A stretch of 6,879 nucleotides of DNA. It comes from Coriobacteriia bacterium. GTDB lineage: Bacteria > Actinomycetota > Coriobacteriia > WRKU01 > WQUG01. Numbering within the stretch: the stretch's first letter is position 1; every line of letters starts with the position of its first letter. The notes below the pieces were generated by a model, which saw nothing but the letters and a program-made list of their open reading frames with translations, was not told where the DNA came from and searched no databases. Positions 1 through 5,664 of the stretch are shown in pieces. The stretch is from positions 1-6,879 of the forward strand of contig WREJ01000061.1 in assembly GCA_009779395.1 (NCBI GenBank), written 5' to 3'. Both the position numbers and the translations under genes were made by a program.

Positions 1-255
1 AAAAAAGGATTAGGCTCGACACGTAATGGTCGTGACTCACGATCAAAGCGTTTGGGCGTCAAGCGTTTTGCTGGACAGTACGTTAACTGCGGCGAAATCC
101 TGGTGCGTCAGCGTGGAACACGCTTTCATCCCGGTGATTTGGTAGGACGCGGCAATGACGACACACTTTTTGCAAAAAGTGACGGCATTGTCGAGTTCAG
201 CCACGGAACAAAACGCCGCGTACACATTCGACCGGTCGAAGAGCTCGCAGTATAA
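1..255 (+). CDS. rpmA: 50S ribosomal protein L27 (5' end cut by window)
   Basis: L27 is a small basic protein of the large ribosomal subunit whose N-terminus reaches towards the peptidyl-transferase centre. The reading frame is open from base 1 (KKGLGSTRNGRDS, then SKRLGVKRFAGQ) and ends at TAA 253-255. The 84 visible residues carry the family signatures: the RNGRDS segment, GVKRFAGQ, ILVRQRGTRFHPG and a VGRGNDDTLFA core. L27 proteins are usually 85-95 residues and begin MAHKK, so only about three codons are missing. A TTG inside the frame at 52 is not the start, because the conserved N-terminal sequence continues upstream of it. The gene normally follows rplU, outside this window, and here precedes obg, a very common bacterial order. 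The terminator just downstream suggests that much rplU-rpmA transcription ends before obg. Identification is secure. Confidence 0.97.
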   Translation, partial: KKGLGSTRNGRDSRSKRLGVKRFAGQYVNCGEILVRQRGTRFHPGDLVGRGNDDTLFAKSDGIVEFSHGTKRRVHIRPVEELAV

Positions 256-291
256 ACACGGGCGATACGCAGCCACAAGCGTGAACTAAGG

Positions 292-320
292 AAGCCCTTT
301 GCGTATCGTAAAGGGCTTTT
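292..320 (+). terminator. Intrinsic terminator after rpmA
   Basis: A perfect 9-bp stem, AAGCCCTTT (292-300) with AAAGGGCTT (310-318), encloses a 9-base loop and runs into a short T-rich tail (TTTTG, 317-321). It lies 36 bases after the rpmA stop, where a terminator for the rplU-rpmA unit is expected. The T tract is short, so termination may be partial and allow read-through into obg. The loop GCGTATCGT is complementary to 262-270 just upstream, which may tune its efficiency. Confidence 0.8.
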
Positions 321-378
321 GTATATACTCCGCCCTTTGTTTGGGTGTTTTTACACAAGGAGCCGGCGGAGGAAGAGA

Positions 379-453
379 TTGACCATAAGCGTGCAGATGA
401 AAGGGACAGGGAGTGTTTTTAGACCAGGTATCACTCTACCTAAAGAGTGGTGA
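379..453 (+). other. Possible short leader ORF overlapping the obg start (24 codons)
   Basis: The obg leader has two Shine-Dalgarno-like stretches, AAGGAG at 356-361 and GGAGGA at 368-373, too far upstream to serve the obg GTG at 413. The second is 5 bases ahead of a TTG at 379, which opens a 24-codon frame closed by TGA at 451-453, overlapping the first 41 bases of obg. The predicted peptide has no recognisable family. Such an arrangement could couple or compete with obg initiation. A purine-rich leader can produce this by chance, so the call is speculative. The remaining bases of 321-412 show no convincing promoter. Confidence 0.2.
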
Positions 454-1750
454 CGGCGGTGCTGGCTGCAAGTCTTTTCGCCGTGAAAAACACGTCCCCA
501 AAGGTGGCCCTGACGGTGGTGACGGTGGTGACGGTGGCAGTGTGTACTTGGTGGCTGACGCCGGTCTTTCTTCGCTGGTTGACTATCGTTTTAAGCACCA
601 CTTCAAGGCGCAACGCGGCACCCACGGCAAGGGCTCAAACCGTGACGGTGCGCGCGGCGAGGATCTGCGCTTGCCGGTTCCTGTCGGTACCCTTGTTCAT
701 GACCTAACAAGTGACGAGGTGCTGGGTGACCTGGTGCATGACGGGCAAGAGCTACTGGTCGTCGAGGGTGGTCACGGGGGACGCGGCAATCCTCACTTTA
801 CGACCAGTGTCAGGCGCGCACCTGCTTTTGCAGAACTAGGAGAGCCCGGCAAAGAACGTTCACTGCGGTTGGAACTCAAGCTGCTGGCTGACGTCGCGCT
901 GGTTGGCATGCCCAGTGTTGGTAAGTCCTCCCTCATTGCGCGCATCAGCGCCGCGCGTCCCAAAATCGCCGACTATCCTTTTACGACGCTTATTCCCAAT
1001 CTGGGTGTCGTCAAGGTGGGCGAGCGTTCTTTTGTCTGTGCTGACGTGCCCGGTCTTATCGAAGGTGCGCACCAGGGCAAGGGGCTGGGTCACGCCTTTT
1101 TGCGCCACATCGAGCGCAGCGCGCTTATCATGCACATTGTTGACCTCTCGGGGGGCTTTGAAGACCGCGATGTCATAAGCGACTACACTATTATCGAACA
1201 CGAACTGACCCAGCACGCAGCTGAGCTGCACACACGCCCGCGCATCATCGTGGGCAACAAGCTAGACGCACCCGGCGCAGATGAGCGCAGCACGCTTATT
1301 CGCGAGCACGTCCAGGCACTCGATCTGCCTTACTTTGCGATTTCGGCACTGACGGGCGAGGGCATCGATACTTTGTTGCGTTATACGGCGGAGTCTGTCC
1401 ATAAACTGCGCCTTGAAGCAGCAGCCGAGGCGGCTGCCACACAGCAACAGCAAGAGTTCGAGGCACGCTACGTTCACCGCGAGAAACTGGCAGCAGCGCG
1501 CAGTGCCGAACCATTCACCCTGCGCAATTTGGGCGGTGGCACCTTTCAGGTAAGCGGAGATAGCGTCGAGCGGCTGGTAATACAGACAGAATGGGAAAAT
1601 GAAGAAGCACTGCTGTATCTGCAGCGGCGATTGGCGAAATTGGGACTAGAAAAAGCACTCAGTGCCGCAGGTGCTGCAGATGGCGATACAATTAGGATAC
1701 TGGACCGCGAATTTGAATTTGAAACAGGAGTATCAGCTGATGAACGCTAA
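413..1750 (+). CDS. obg: Obg/CgtA GTPase, 50S ribosome assembly
   Basis: Obg is an essential cytoplasmic GTPase that binds the 50S subunit late in assembly and senses GDP/GTP and ppGpp levels. The 445-residue product has the full three-part architecture. A glycine-rich Obg fold spans about residues 1-158. The G domain has a P-loop GMPSVGKS at 165-172, switch I PFTTLIPN from 189, DVPG at 211-214, NKLD at 282-285 and SAL at 311-313. A C-terminal OCT domain runs from about 366 and ends in the typical ILDREFEFE. The OCT domain is found in Gram-positive and actinobacterial Obg proteins. Between G and OCT domains lies an Ala/Gln-rich, probably helical linker. The start is GTG 413: stops in this frame at 380, 386 and 398 exclude anything earlier, and AAAGGGA (400-406) is a suitable ribosome-binding site. 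The last 11 bases overlap proB, implying co-translation. Confidence 0.97.
   Translation: MFLDQVSLYLKSGDGGAGCKSFRREKHVPKGGPDGGDGGDGGSVYLVADAGLSSLVDYRFKHHFKAQRGTHGKGSNRDGARGEDLRLPVPVGTLVHDLTSDEVLGDLVHDGQELLVVEGGHGGRGNPHFTTSVRRAPAFAELGEPGKERSLRLELKLLADVALVGMPSVGKSSLIARISAARPKIADYPFTTLIPNLGVVKVGERSFVCADVPGLIEGAHQGKGLGHAFLRHIERSALIMHIVDLSGGFEDRDVISDYTIIEHELTQHAAELHTRPRIIVGNKLDAPGADERSTLIREHVQALDLPYFAISALTGEGIDTLLRYTAESVHKLRLEAAAEAAATQQQQEFEARYVHREKLAAARSAEPFTLRNLGGGTFQVSGDSVERLVIQTEWENEEALLYLQRRLAKLGLEKALSAAGAADGDTIRILDREFEFETGVSADER
511..537 (+). repeat. Three perfect 9-bp tandem repeats inside obg
   Basis: TGACGGTGG occurs three times head to tail without mismatch. The reading frame is kept, giving the aspartate/glycine run GPDGGDGGDGGS of the Obg fold. 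Obg proteins usually have an Arg or Asn where the last Asp of this run sits, so local duplication may have set the residue here. The region is otherwise a normal conserved part of the protein. Confidence 0.85.
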
Positions 1751-2609
1751 GAGACCCCCAGCGACCACTACTGACAGCACGGCAGCACGCAGCGGCAAGC
1801 GTGTTGTCGTCAAAGTTGGTTCGAACACCTTGACCAACGCTGCAGGTGCCATCGACCGTCGCTACATTGCAAGTCTTGCTGACCAGCTGTCAGAGCTCAC
1901 CCGCGAGGGTCATCAGGTGGTGCTGGTGTCTTCGGGGGCCATTGCTGCTGGACGCGAAGTACTGGGTTTGAGTTGTCGTCCCGATGACATGGCAACCCTG
2001 CAGGCTGCAGCAAGCATAGGTCAGGTGGGTCTGATTGAAACCTATTCGAGCGAATTTGGCAGATGTCGTGCCAGTATTGGACAGGTCTTGCTCACCCGCG
2101 CTGACACAGAAAATCCCATCAGTTACGGTCATGCCTGTAATACTTTCGAGCGTCTGCTAGAACTGGGCGCGATTCCTATTGTGAACGAGAACGACACGGT
2201 TGCTATTGACGAGATTTGCTTTGGCGACAACGACACACTGGCGTCACTGGTTGCGCTGATGATTCAGGCAGACATGGTGGTTATTTTGACCGACGTCTGT
2301 GGGCTGTACGACTGCGATCCACACAAAAATCCTGACGCGCGCGTGGTATCCTACCTGACAGAAATCGATGACAGTTTGCTGCAGGCGACCTCTGCCGGAG
2401 GAGACGCGACCAGTCTGGGCAGCGGTGGTATGCGCAGCAAATTGCAGGCGGCACAGAAACTGCTTGCGGCGGGCATTGTGACGGTGCTCTCGGGGGGGCG
2501 CGAGGCGAATGTTGTTGTTGATGCCGTGACGGGAAATCCCCACGGCACCATCATTTGCACGCCAGAACAGAAGCAGCAGTACGAAGCACGCAAAAACGAA
2601 ACGAATTAA
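1740..2609 (+). CDS. proB: Glutamate 5-kinase, short form without PUA domain
   Basis: ProB phosphorylates glutamate with ATP to gamma-glutamyl phosphate, the first and usually proline-inhibited step of proline synthesis. The 289-residue product is an amino-acid kinase fold with KVGS at 25-28, VSSGAIAAG from 63, NEND at 149-152 within the substrate/proline-binding segment, GDND at 162-165, the LTDVCGLYDCDP segment, and GSGGMRSK at 227-234. It ends with a 17-residue hydrophilic tail after GTII (269-272). Typical ProB proteins of about 365 residues continue into a PUA domain, which is absent here; only 52 bases separate the stop from proA. PUA-less ProB proteins are known in other bacteria, so this is probably functional. 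The start is ATG 1740, with AGGAG at 1726-1730 nine bases upstream; in-frame starts further upstream lie inside obg. Overlap with obg and nearness to proA support one operon. Confidence 0.95.
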   Translation: MNAKRPPATTTDSTAARSGKRVVVKVGSNTLTNAAGAIDRRYIASLADQLSELTREGHQVVLVSSGAIAAGREVLGLSCRPDDMATLQAAASIGQVGLIETYSSEFGRCRASIGQVLLTRADTENPISYGHACNTFERLLELGAIPIVNENDTVAIDEICFGDNDTLASLVALMIQADMVVILTDVCGLYDCDPHKNPDARVVSYLTEIDDSLLQATSAGGDATSLGSGGMRSKLQAAQKLLAAGIVTVLSGGREANVVVDAVTGNPHGTIICTPEQKQQYEARKNETN

Positions 2610-2615
2610 GCAAAG

Positions 2616-2651
2616 ATACAAGCAGAGGTACAAGCGCAAGAACAAGCGGAG
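2616..2651 (+). repeat. Three 12-bp imperfect tandem repeats between proB and proA
   Basis: Units ATACAAGCAGAG (2616-2627), GTACAAGCGCAA (2628-2639) and GAACAAGCGGAG (2640-2651) share ACAAGC at an exact 12-base spacing. The array fills most of the 52-base proB-proA gap, and the proA ribosome-binding site GGAGGAG (2648-2654) begins in its last unit. Read in the proB frame past its stop, it would encode a Gln/Glu/Ala-rich stretch, so it may be the remnant of a longer ProB tail. Confidence 0.7.
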
Positions 2652-2661
2652 GAGAGCGTCC

Positions 2662-3936
2662 ATGAACGTACAAGAACAAACCAAGCGTCAGGCACAGGCG
2701 GCAAAAGCTGCTGCAACGCTGCTTGCAACAGCAAGTCTTGAGCAGCGCAACGGCGCCTTGCAGGCAATGGCAGTCGAGTTAAGCACCCACGAGGATGCTA
2801 TTCTTGCGGCTAATGCTGCCGATATCGAAGCGGCGCGCGCAGAGGGCATTGGCGAGGGTCTCATCGACCGCCTGATGCTTAACCCCGAGCGCTTGGCTGG
2901 CTGCAAGCAGGCACTAGCAGAGCTGGTTGCTGCCCCTGATGTATTAGGAGAAGTCGTCTGCGGACGGGTTATTACCGCAGGCATTCACATGAAAGAAGTA
3001 CGCGTGCCCCTGGGTGTGGTGGGCATGATTTACGAGGCACGTCCCAACGTGACCATTGATGCGGCAAGCATTGCCATCAAGACGGGCAACGCCATTTTGC
3101 TGCGTGGCGGCAAGATTGCGCAGCGCAGCAACGATGCTCTGACAAAGGCACTGGTGGCAGCACTTGCAGCGGTAGATTTACCGCTTGACGCAATACAAAA
3201 CCTTGATGCGACCAGTCGCGAGTCAGGCACGGCATTGATGCAGATGCATGGTCTGGTAGATGTACTGATTCCGCGCGGCGGAGCAGGTCTTATCCAGACG
3301 GTTGTCGAGAACTCAAAGGTGCCCGTCATCGAGACCGGTACGGGCAACTGTCACGTTTACCTGCACGAATCTGCTGACCCTGCTATGGCACACAGCATTG
3401 TCATGAACGCAAAACTGCAGCGTCCCAGTGTCTGCAATGCAGCTGAATCGCTGCTGCTTGATCGCAGTGTAGCACAGCAGTTGTTGCCACAAATTGCCAG
3501 CGACCTTGCTGCTGCTGGCGTCACACTAGTGTGTGACCCAGAAGCACTTGCTATTGCGCAAGCGGCAGGTGTAGCAGACGAGTACCTGCGCGCTGCGACC
3601 GAAGAAGACTGGGGCACTGAATATCTGGACATGCTTATCAGTATCAAGATTCTTGATGGTGTGCAGCAGGCGATTGAACACATTAATACCTATGGTAGCC
3701 TGCACTCCGAGGCCATTGTGACCAGCGATTTTACCACAGCACAGACCTTTACCGGTGGCGTGGACGCGGCTGCTGTGTACGTGAATGCTTCGACGCGCTT
3801 TACTGATGGTGGTGTTTTTGGGCTGGGTGCAGAAATCGGTATCAGTACCCAAAAGCTGCACGCGCGCGGTCCTATGGGTCTGACGGCACTGACTTCAACG
3901 AAGTTCATCCTCGAGGGTACTGGCCAGGTTCGCTAG
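2662..3936 (+). CDS. proA: Glutamate-5-semialdehyde dehydrogenase (gamma-glutamyl phosphate reductase)
   Basis: ProA reduces gamma-glutamyl phosphate with NADPH to glutamate-5-semialdehyde, which cyclises and is reduced by ProC (not in this window) to proline. The 424-residue product has normal length and belongs to the aldehyde dehydrogenase fold. Visible signatures are GVVGMIYEARPNVTIDAAS, LLRGGK, the segment ending QRPSVCNA with the catalytic cysteine at C258, YGSLHSEAIVT, and a highly conserved C-terminus with VYVNASTRFTDGG, FGLGAEIGIST and LHARGPMGLTALTS. The start is ATG 2662, with a strong GGAGGAG site 7 bases upstream and no alternative start between it and the preceding in-frame stop. 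It acts directly after ProB, whose labile product is thought to be channelled to it, fitting the adjacent genes. The TAG stop lies inside the left arm of a long inverted repeat. Confidence 0.98.
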   Translation: MNVQEQTKRQAQAAKAAATLLATASLEQRNGALQAMAVELSTHEDAILAANAADIEAARAEGIGEGLIDRLMLNPERLAGCKQALAELVAAPDVLGEVVCGRVITAGIHMKEVRVPLGVVGMIYEARPNVTIDAASIAIKTGNAILLRGGKIAQRSNDALTKALVAALAAVDLPLDAIQNLDATSRESGTALMQMHGLVDVLIPRGGAGLIQTVVENSKVPVIETGTGNCHVYLHESADPAMAHSIVMNAKLQRPSVCNAAESLLLDRSVAQQLLPQIASDLAAAGVTLVCDPEALAIAQAAGVADEYLRAATEEDWGTEYLDMLISIKILDGVQQAIEHINTYGSLHSEAIVTSDFTTAQTFTGGVDAAAVYVNASTRFTDGGVFGLGAEIGISTQKLHARGPMGLTALTSTKFILEGTGQVR

Positions 3937-4035
3937 CCATTTTGATGGCACCTAGCCGTCGTTTTAAAATACTCACGTAGCGTTCTACGCTTCGCATTCC
4001 AAAACGACGCCTAGGCACTCATCAAAAGGACTAGC
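3932..4035 (+). repeat. 104-bp imperfect inverted repeat filling the proA-nadD gap
   Basis: The arms 3932-3965 and 4001-4035 are near reverse complements. GCTAG (3932-3936) pairs with 4031-4035, TTTTGATG (3940-3947) with 4020-4027, and CCTAGCCGTCGTTTT (3951-3965) with 4001-4015 apart from one C-C mismatch. The three blocks are separated by small unpaired bulges. The apex holds another hairpin: AGCGT/ACGCT with loop TCT (3979-3991), extended by CG/CG beyond a T-T mismatch (3976-3994). Four CTAG tetramers sit near-symmetrically at 3933, 3952, 4011 and 4031. The left arm includes the proA stop codon. No T tract follows the right arm, so it is not a standard intrinsic terminator. It could be an RNA control or processing structure, or a small MITE-like element with CTAG as target duplication; the sequence alone does not decide. 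Confidence 0.85.
3942..3970 (+). promoter_or_regulatory. Candidate sigma70-type promoter for nadD-yqeK-rsfS
   Basis: TTGATG (3942-3947) and TAAAAT (3965-3970) are separated by exactly 17 bases and match the -35 and -10 consensus at four and five of six positions. Transcription would begin near 3977, about 74 bases before the nadD start. The promoter lies in the left arm of the inverted repeat, so its own transcript would lack the left arm and could not form the long hairpin, unlike read-through RNA from proA. The mirror-image right arm also has TTGATG on the minus strand but no matching -10. Confidence 0.5.
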
Positions 4036-4050
4036 AAGAAGGAAGGAAAT

Positions 4051-4656
4051 GTGGCAGCACAGAGAATCGGCATATTTGGTGGCACCTTTGACCCCATTCA
4101 TGTGGGGCATCTGGTCTGTGCGCAAGAGGTCGCCTGGAACTACGATCTGGACCGCCTGTTGTTTATGGTCTGTGGCAAACCTGCGCTGAAAGACACGACC
4201 AGCCTTAGTGACGCCGAGGATCGCTACTGGATGTGTTGTCTGGCAACGGCAGACAATCCTACCTTCGAGGTCTCGCGGCTTGAACTCGAGCGCATTGGCA
4301 CGACCTACACCATCGACACTCTGCGTGAATTGCAGACACAGCTTGACCCAGAGGACGAACTCTTCTTTATTATGGGAGCAGATGCCCTGCGTGATGTGCC
4401 TGACTGGAAGGATGCTTATCAGGTGGGACAGTACGCCCATTTTGTAGTTGCCACCAGGCCAGGTACTGACCTGAGTGCTGCGCGCGAATTGCTTGCAGGT
4501 CGTTTACCCGACTTTCACTACGATGTTGTTGAATTGCCGGCAATTGACTTGTCCTCGCGTGATATTCGCAGGCGCGTAGCTGACGGTCAGTCGATTCGCT
4601 ACCTGCTGCCCGAGGAGGTGGAGCACTATGTCAGAGAGCGCGAACTCTACTGTTGA
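4051..4656 (+). CDS. nadD: Nicotinate-nucleotide adenylyltransferase
   Basis: NadD transfers AMP from ATP to nicotinate mononucleotide, giving deamido-NAD, the precursor of NAD, in the cytoplasm. The 201-residue product has the nucleotidyltransferase signature GGTFDPIHVGH at 10-20 with histidines 17 and 20, the TTYTIDTL motif at 84-91, FIMGADAL, and a C-terminal SSRDIRRRV segment from 168 equivalent to the family's ISSTxIR motif, followed by YLLPEEVEHYVRE. Length is normal. The start is GTG 4051: AAGGA at 4039-4043 lies 7 bases upstream, and the overlapping ATG at 4049 is in another frame. Its last 29 bases overlap yqeK. The motif around residues 42-47 reads GKPALK, where many relatives have a His before the Lys, a minor difference. 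Pairing with yqeK and rsfS is a frequent cluster in Gram-positive bacteria. Confidence 0.96.
   Translation: MAAQRIGIFGGTFDPIHVGHLVCAQEVAWNYDLDRLLFMVCGKPALKDTTSLSDAEDRYWMCCLATADNPTFEVSRLELERIGTTYTIDTLRELQTQLDPEDELFFIMGADALRDVPDWKDAYQVGQYAHFVVATRPGTDLSAARELLAGRLPDFHYDVVELPAIDLSSRDIRRRVADGQSIRYLLPEEVEHYVRERELYC
4613..4620 (+). promoter_or_regulatory. Perfect ribosome-binding site for yqeK inside nadD
   Basis: AGGAGGTG is a full complement to the 16S rRNA 3' end and lies 7 bases before the yqeK ATG at 4628, within nadD codons for Glu-Glu-Val. It fixes the yqeK start and implies independent initiation in addition to coupling with nadD. Confidence 0.85.
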
Positions 4657-5248
4657 TATCGTTCAGCTGACAGACGAAGTCTGCCAGCATGCGCTGCCTC
4701 TGCTGCAGCAGCGTCTGGATGACTACGGTTTTCTCCATAGCTGCAAAACTGCAGAAACCGCTCGCAGTCTTGCAGAGTGCTATGGCAGTGACCCTCAGCT
4801 TGCCTACACCGCAGCCTTGCTGCATGACTGGGATCGCGGACAAGCAGCAGATGACCTACTAAGCCGTGCGGCAGACATTGGCATCGAAGTCACTGACGAG
4901 GTTCGTGCAGCACCCCAAATACTGCATGCCCATACCGGTGCTGCTGCCATTCGTGAGCTATTTCCCCAGTTGCCAGAAAGCGTGATTACGGCAATTAGAC
5001 ACCACACCGTTGGTGCCTATCACATGAGCGATTTGGACAAAATAGTCTACATTGCTGACATGATTGAACCCAGTCGCAGCAGCCAGCCAGCAGCAGAGTT
5101 ACGTGCGCTGGTGGCTGTGACAGATTTGGACAGACTCTTCCTGCAGGCCTACCAAGCAACGGTACTCAGCCTGATTCGCAATAAAAAAGTCATGCACTTT
5201 CACACCACGCAGGTGTGGAATGCTCTGATTATGAAGGGAACACAGTGA
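4628..5248 (+). CDS. yqeK: YqeK-type HD-domain phosphohydrolase (probable Ap4A hydrolase)
   Basis: YqeK proteins are HD-domain metalloenzymes that cleave diadenosine tetraphosphate symmetrically to two ADP. The 206-residue product carries the metal-ligand pattern in order: H37 in FLHSCKTAETA, the HD pair H66-D67 in ALLHDWDR, H100 and H102 in LHAHTGA, H125-H126 in IRHHT, and D144 in IVYIADMIEP. Length and motif spacing fit the family. One difference is DWDR after the HD pair, where relatives often have a Lys (HDxxK type); Arg is a conservative change. The ATG at 4628 is supported by a perfect AGGAGGTG site. It overlaps nadD by 29 bases and ends in a 4-base GTGA overlap with rsfS. Location beside nadD is the usual context for yqeK. 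The Ap4A substrate is inferred from family knowledge. Confidence 0.92.
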   Translation: MSESANSTVDIVQLTDEVCQHALPLLQQRLDDYGFLHSCKTAETARSLAECYGSDPQLAYTAALLHDWDRGQAADDLLSRAADIGIEVTDEVRAAPQILHAHTGAAAIRELFPQLPESVITAIRHHTVGAYHMSDLDKIVYIADMIEPSRSSQPAAELRALVAVTDLDRLFLQAYQATVLSLIRNKKVMHFHTTQVWNALIMKGTQ

Positions 5249-5658
5249 GTAAAAACGACGCTTTTAGCAGCACTGATTTGGTTAAGGTGGCATTCGAGGC
5301 TGCTCTTGAGAAAAAAGCAAGCGACATCATGGCACTTGACATGGCAGAGCTGTTGCTTGTGACTGACTATTTTGTGCTAGCGACGGGAAACACCGACCGG
5401 CAGGTACGTGCGATTGCTGACGAAGTCGAGGACCAGCTGCTACAGCAGTGCAAGGTAAAGCCAAGTCATCGTGAGGGCGTCCAGCAGGCCAAGTGGATTC
5501 TGCTTGACTACACTGACATTGTCATTCATATATTCCAGCCTGATTTTCGCAACGAATACCGTCTAGAGGACCTGTGGTCGCAGGCAAAGAAGCTGCGCGC
5601 AAATGCTGCAGACCAGACAGCGCAGGCAGACCTTGCTTGTGGCAATCAGGGCTCGTAA
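5245..5658 (+). CDS. rsfS: Ribosomal silencing factor RsfS
   Basis: RsfS (formerly DUF143, Iojap/YbeB) binds protein L14 of the 50S subunit and blocks joining with the 30S subunit, lowering translation during starvation. The 137-residue product shows the family core: DIMALDMAELLLVTDYFVLATGN from about residue 27, DRQVRAIADEVE from 51, a WILLDYTDIVIHIF strand region, and the closing YRLEDLW motif. A roughly 20-residue polar tail follows. The start is taken as GTG 5245, which forms a 4-base GTGA overlap with the yqeK stop and has AAGGGA at 5233-5238, 6 bases upstream. A longer frame reaching 5215 would add ten unconserved residues inside yqeK and lacks a better ribosome-binding site. Tight overlap indicates translational coupling with yqeK. 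Confidence 0.95.
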   Translation: MSKNDAFSSTDLVKVAFEAALEKKASDIMALDMAELLLVTDYFVLATGNTDRQVRAIADEVEDQLLQQCKVKPSHREGVQQAKWILLDYTDIVIHIFQPDFRNEYRLEDLWSQAKKLRANAADQTAQADLACGNQGS

Positions 5659-5664
5659 GCACCC

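Noticed and set aside
322..329. TATACT (324-329) as the -10 of an obg promoter
   Set aside because: No acceptable -35 lies 16-18 bases upstream, and that region is the rpmA terminator. Read-through or a distant promoter is at least as likely.
379..384. TTGACC as a -35 element before obg
   Set aside because: The bases 17 downstream (402-407) do not resemble a -10 box, and transcription would begin inside obg.
860..1231. Long minus-strand reading frame opposite obg
   Set aside because: It lies wholly opposite the conserved Obg GTPase domain, has no ribosome-binding site or recognisable domain, and is a codon-bias shadow.
1662..1739. Upstream in-frame start for proB at 1662
   Set aside because: It would lie within the conserved Obg OCT domain and add residues not seen in ProB; ATG 1740 has a good ribosome-binding site.
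2244..2684. Minus-strand frame of 146 codons opposite proB and the proB-proA gap
   Set aside because: Its Leu/Cys/Arg-rich start is the complement of the 12-base tandem repeats, and the rest mirrors conserved ProB.
4001..4035. Right arm of the inverted repeat as a plain intrinsic terminator for proA
   Set aside because: The arm is followed by purine-rich sequence leading to the nadD ribosome-binding site, without the T tract an intrinsic terminator needs.
5215..5244. Earlier ATG start for rsfS at 5215
   Set aside because: It adds ten unconserved residues inside yqeK, while GTG 5245 has a well-spaced AAGGGA and a typical 4-base overlap with the yqeK stop.
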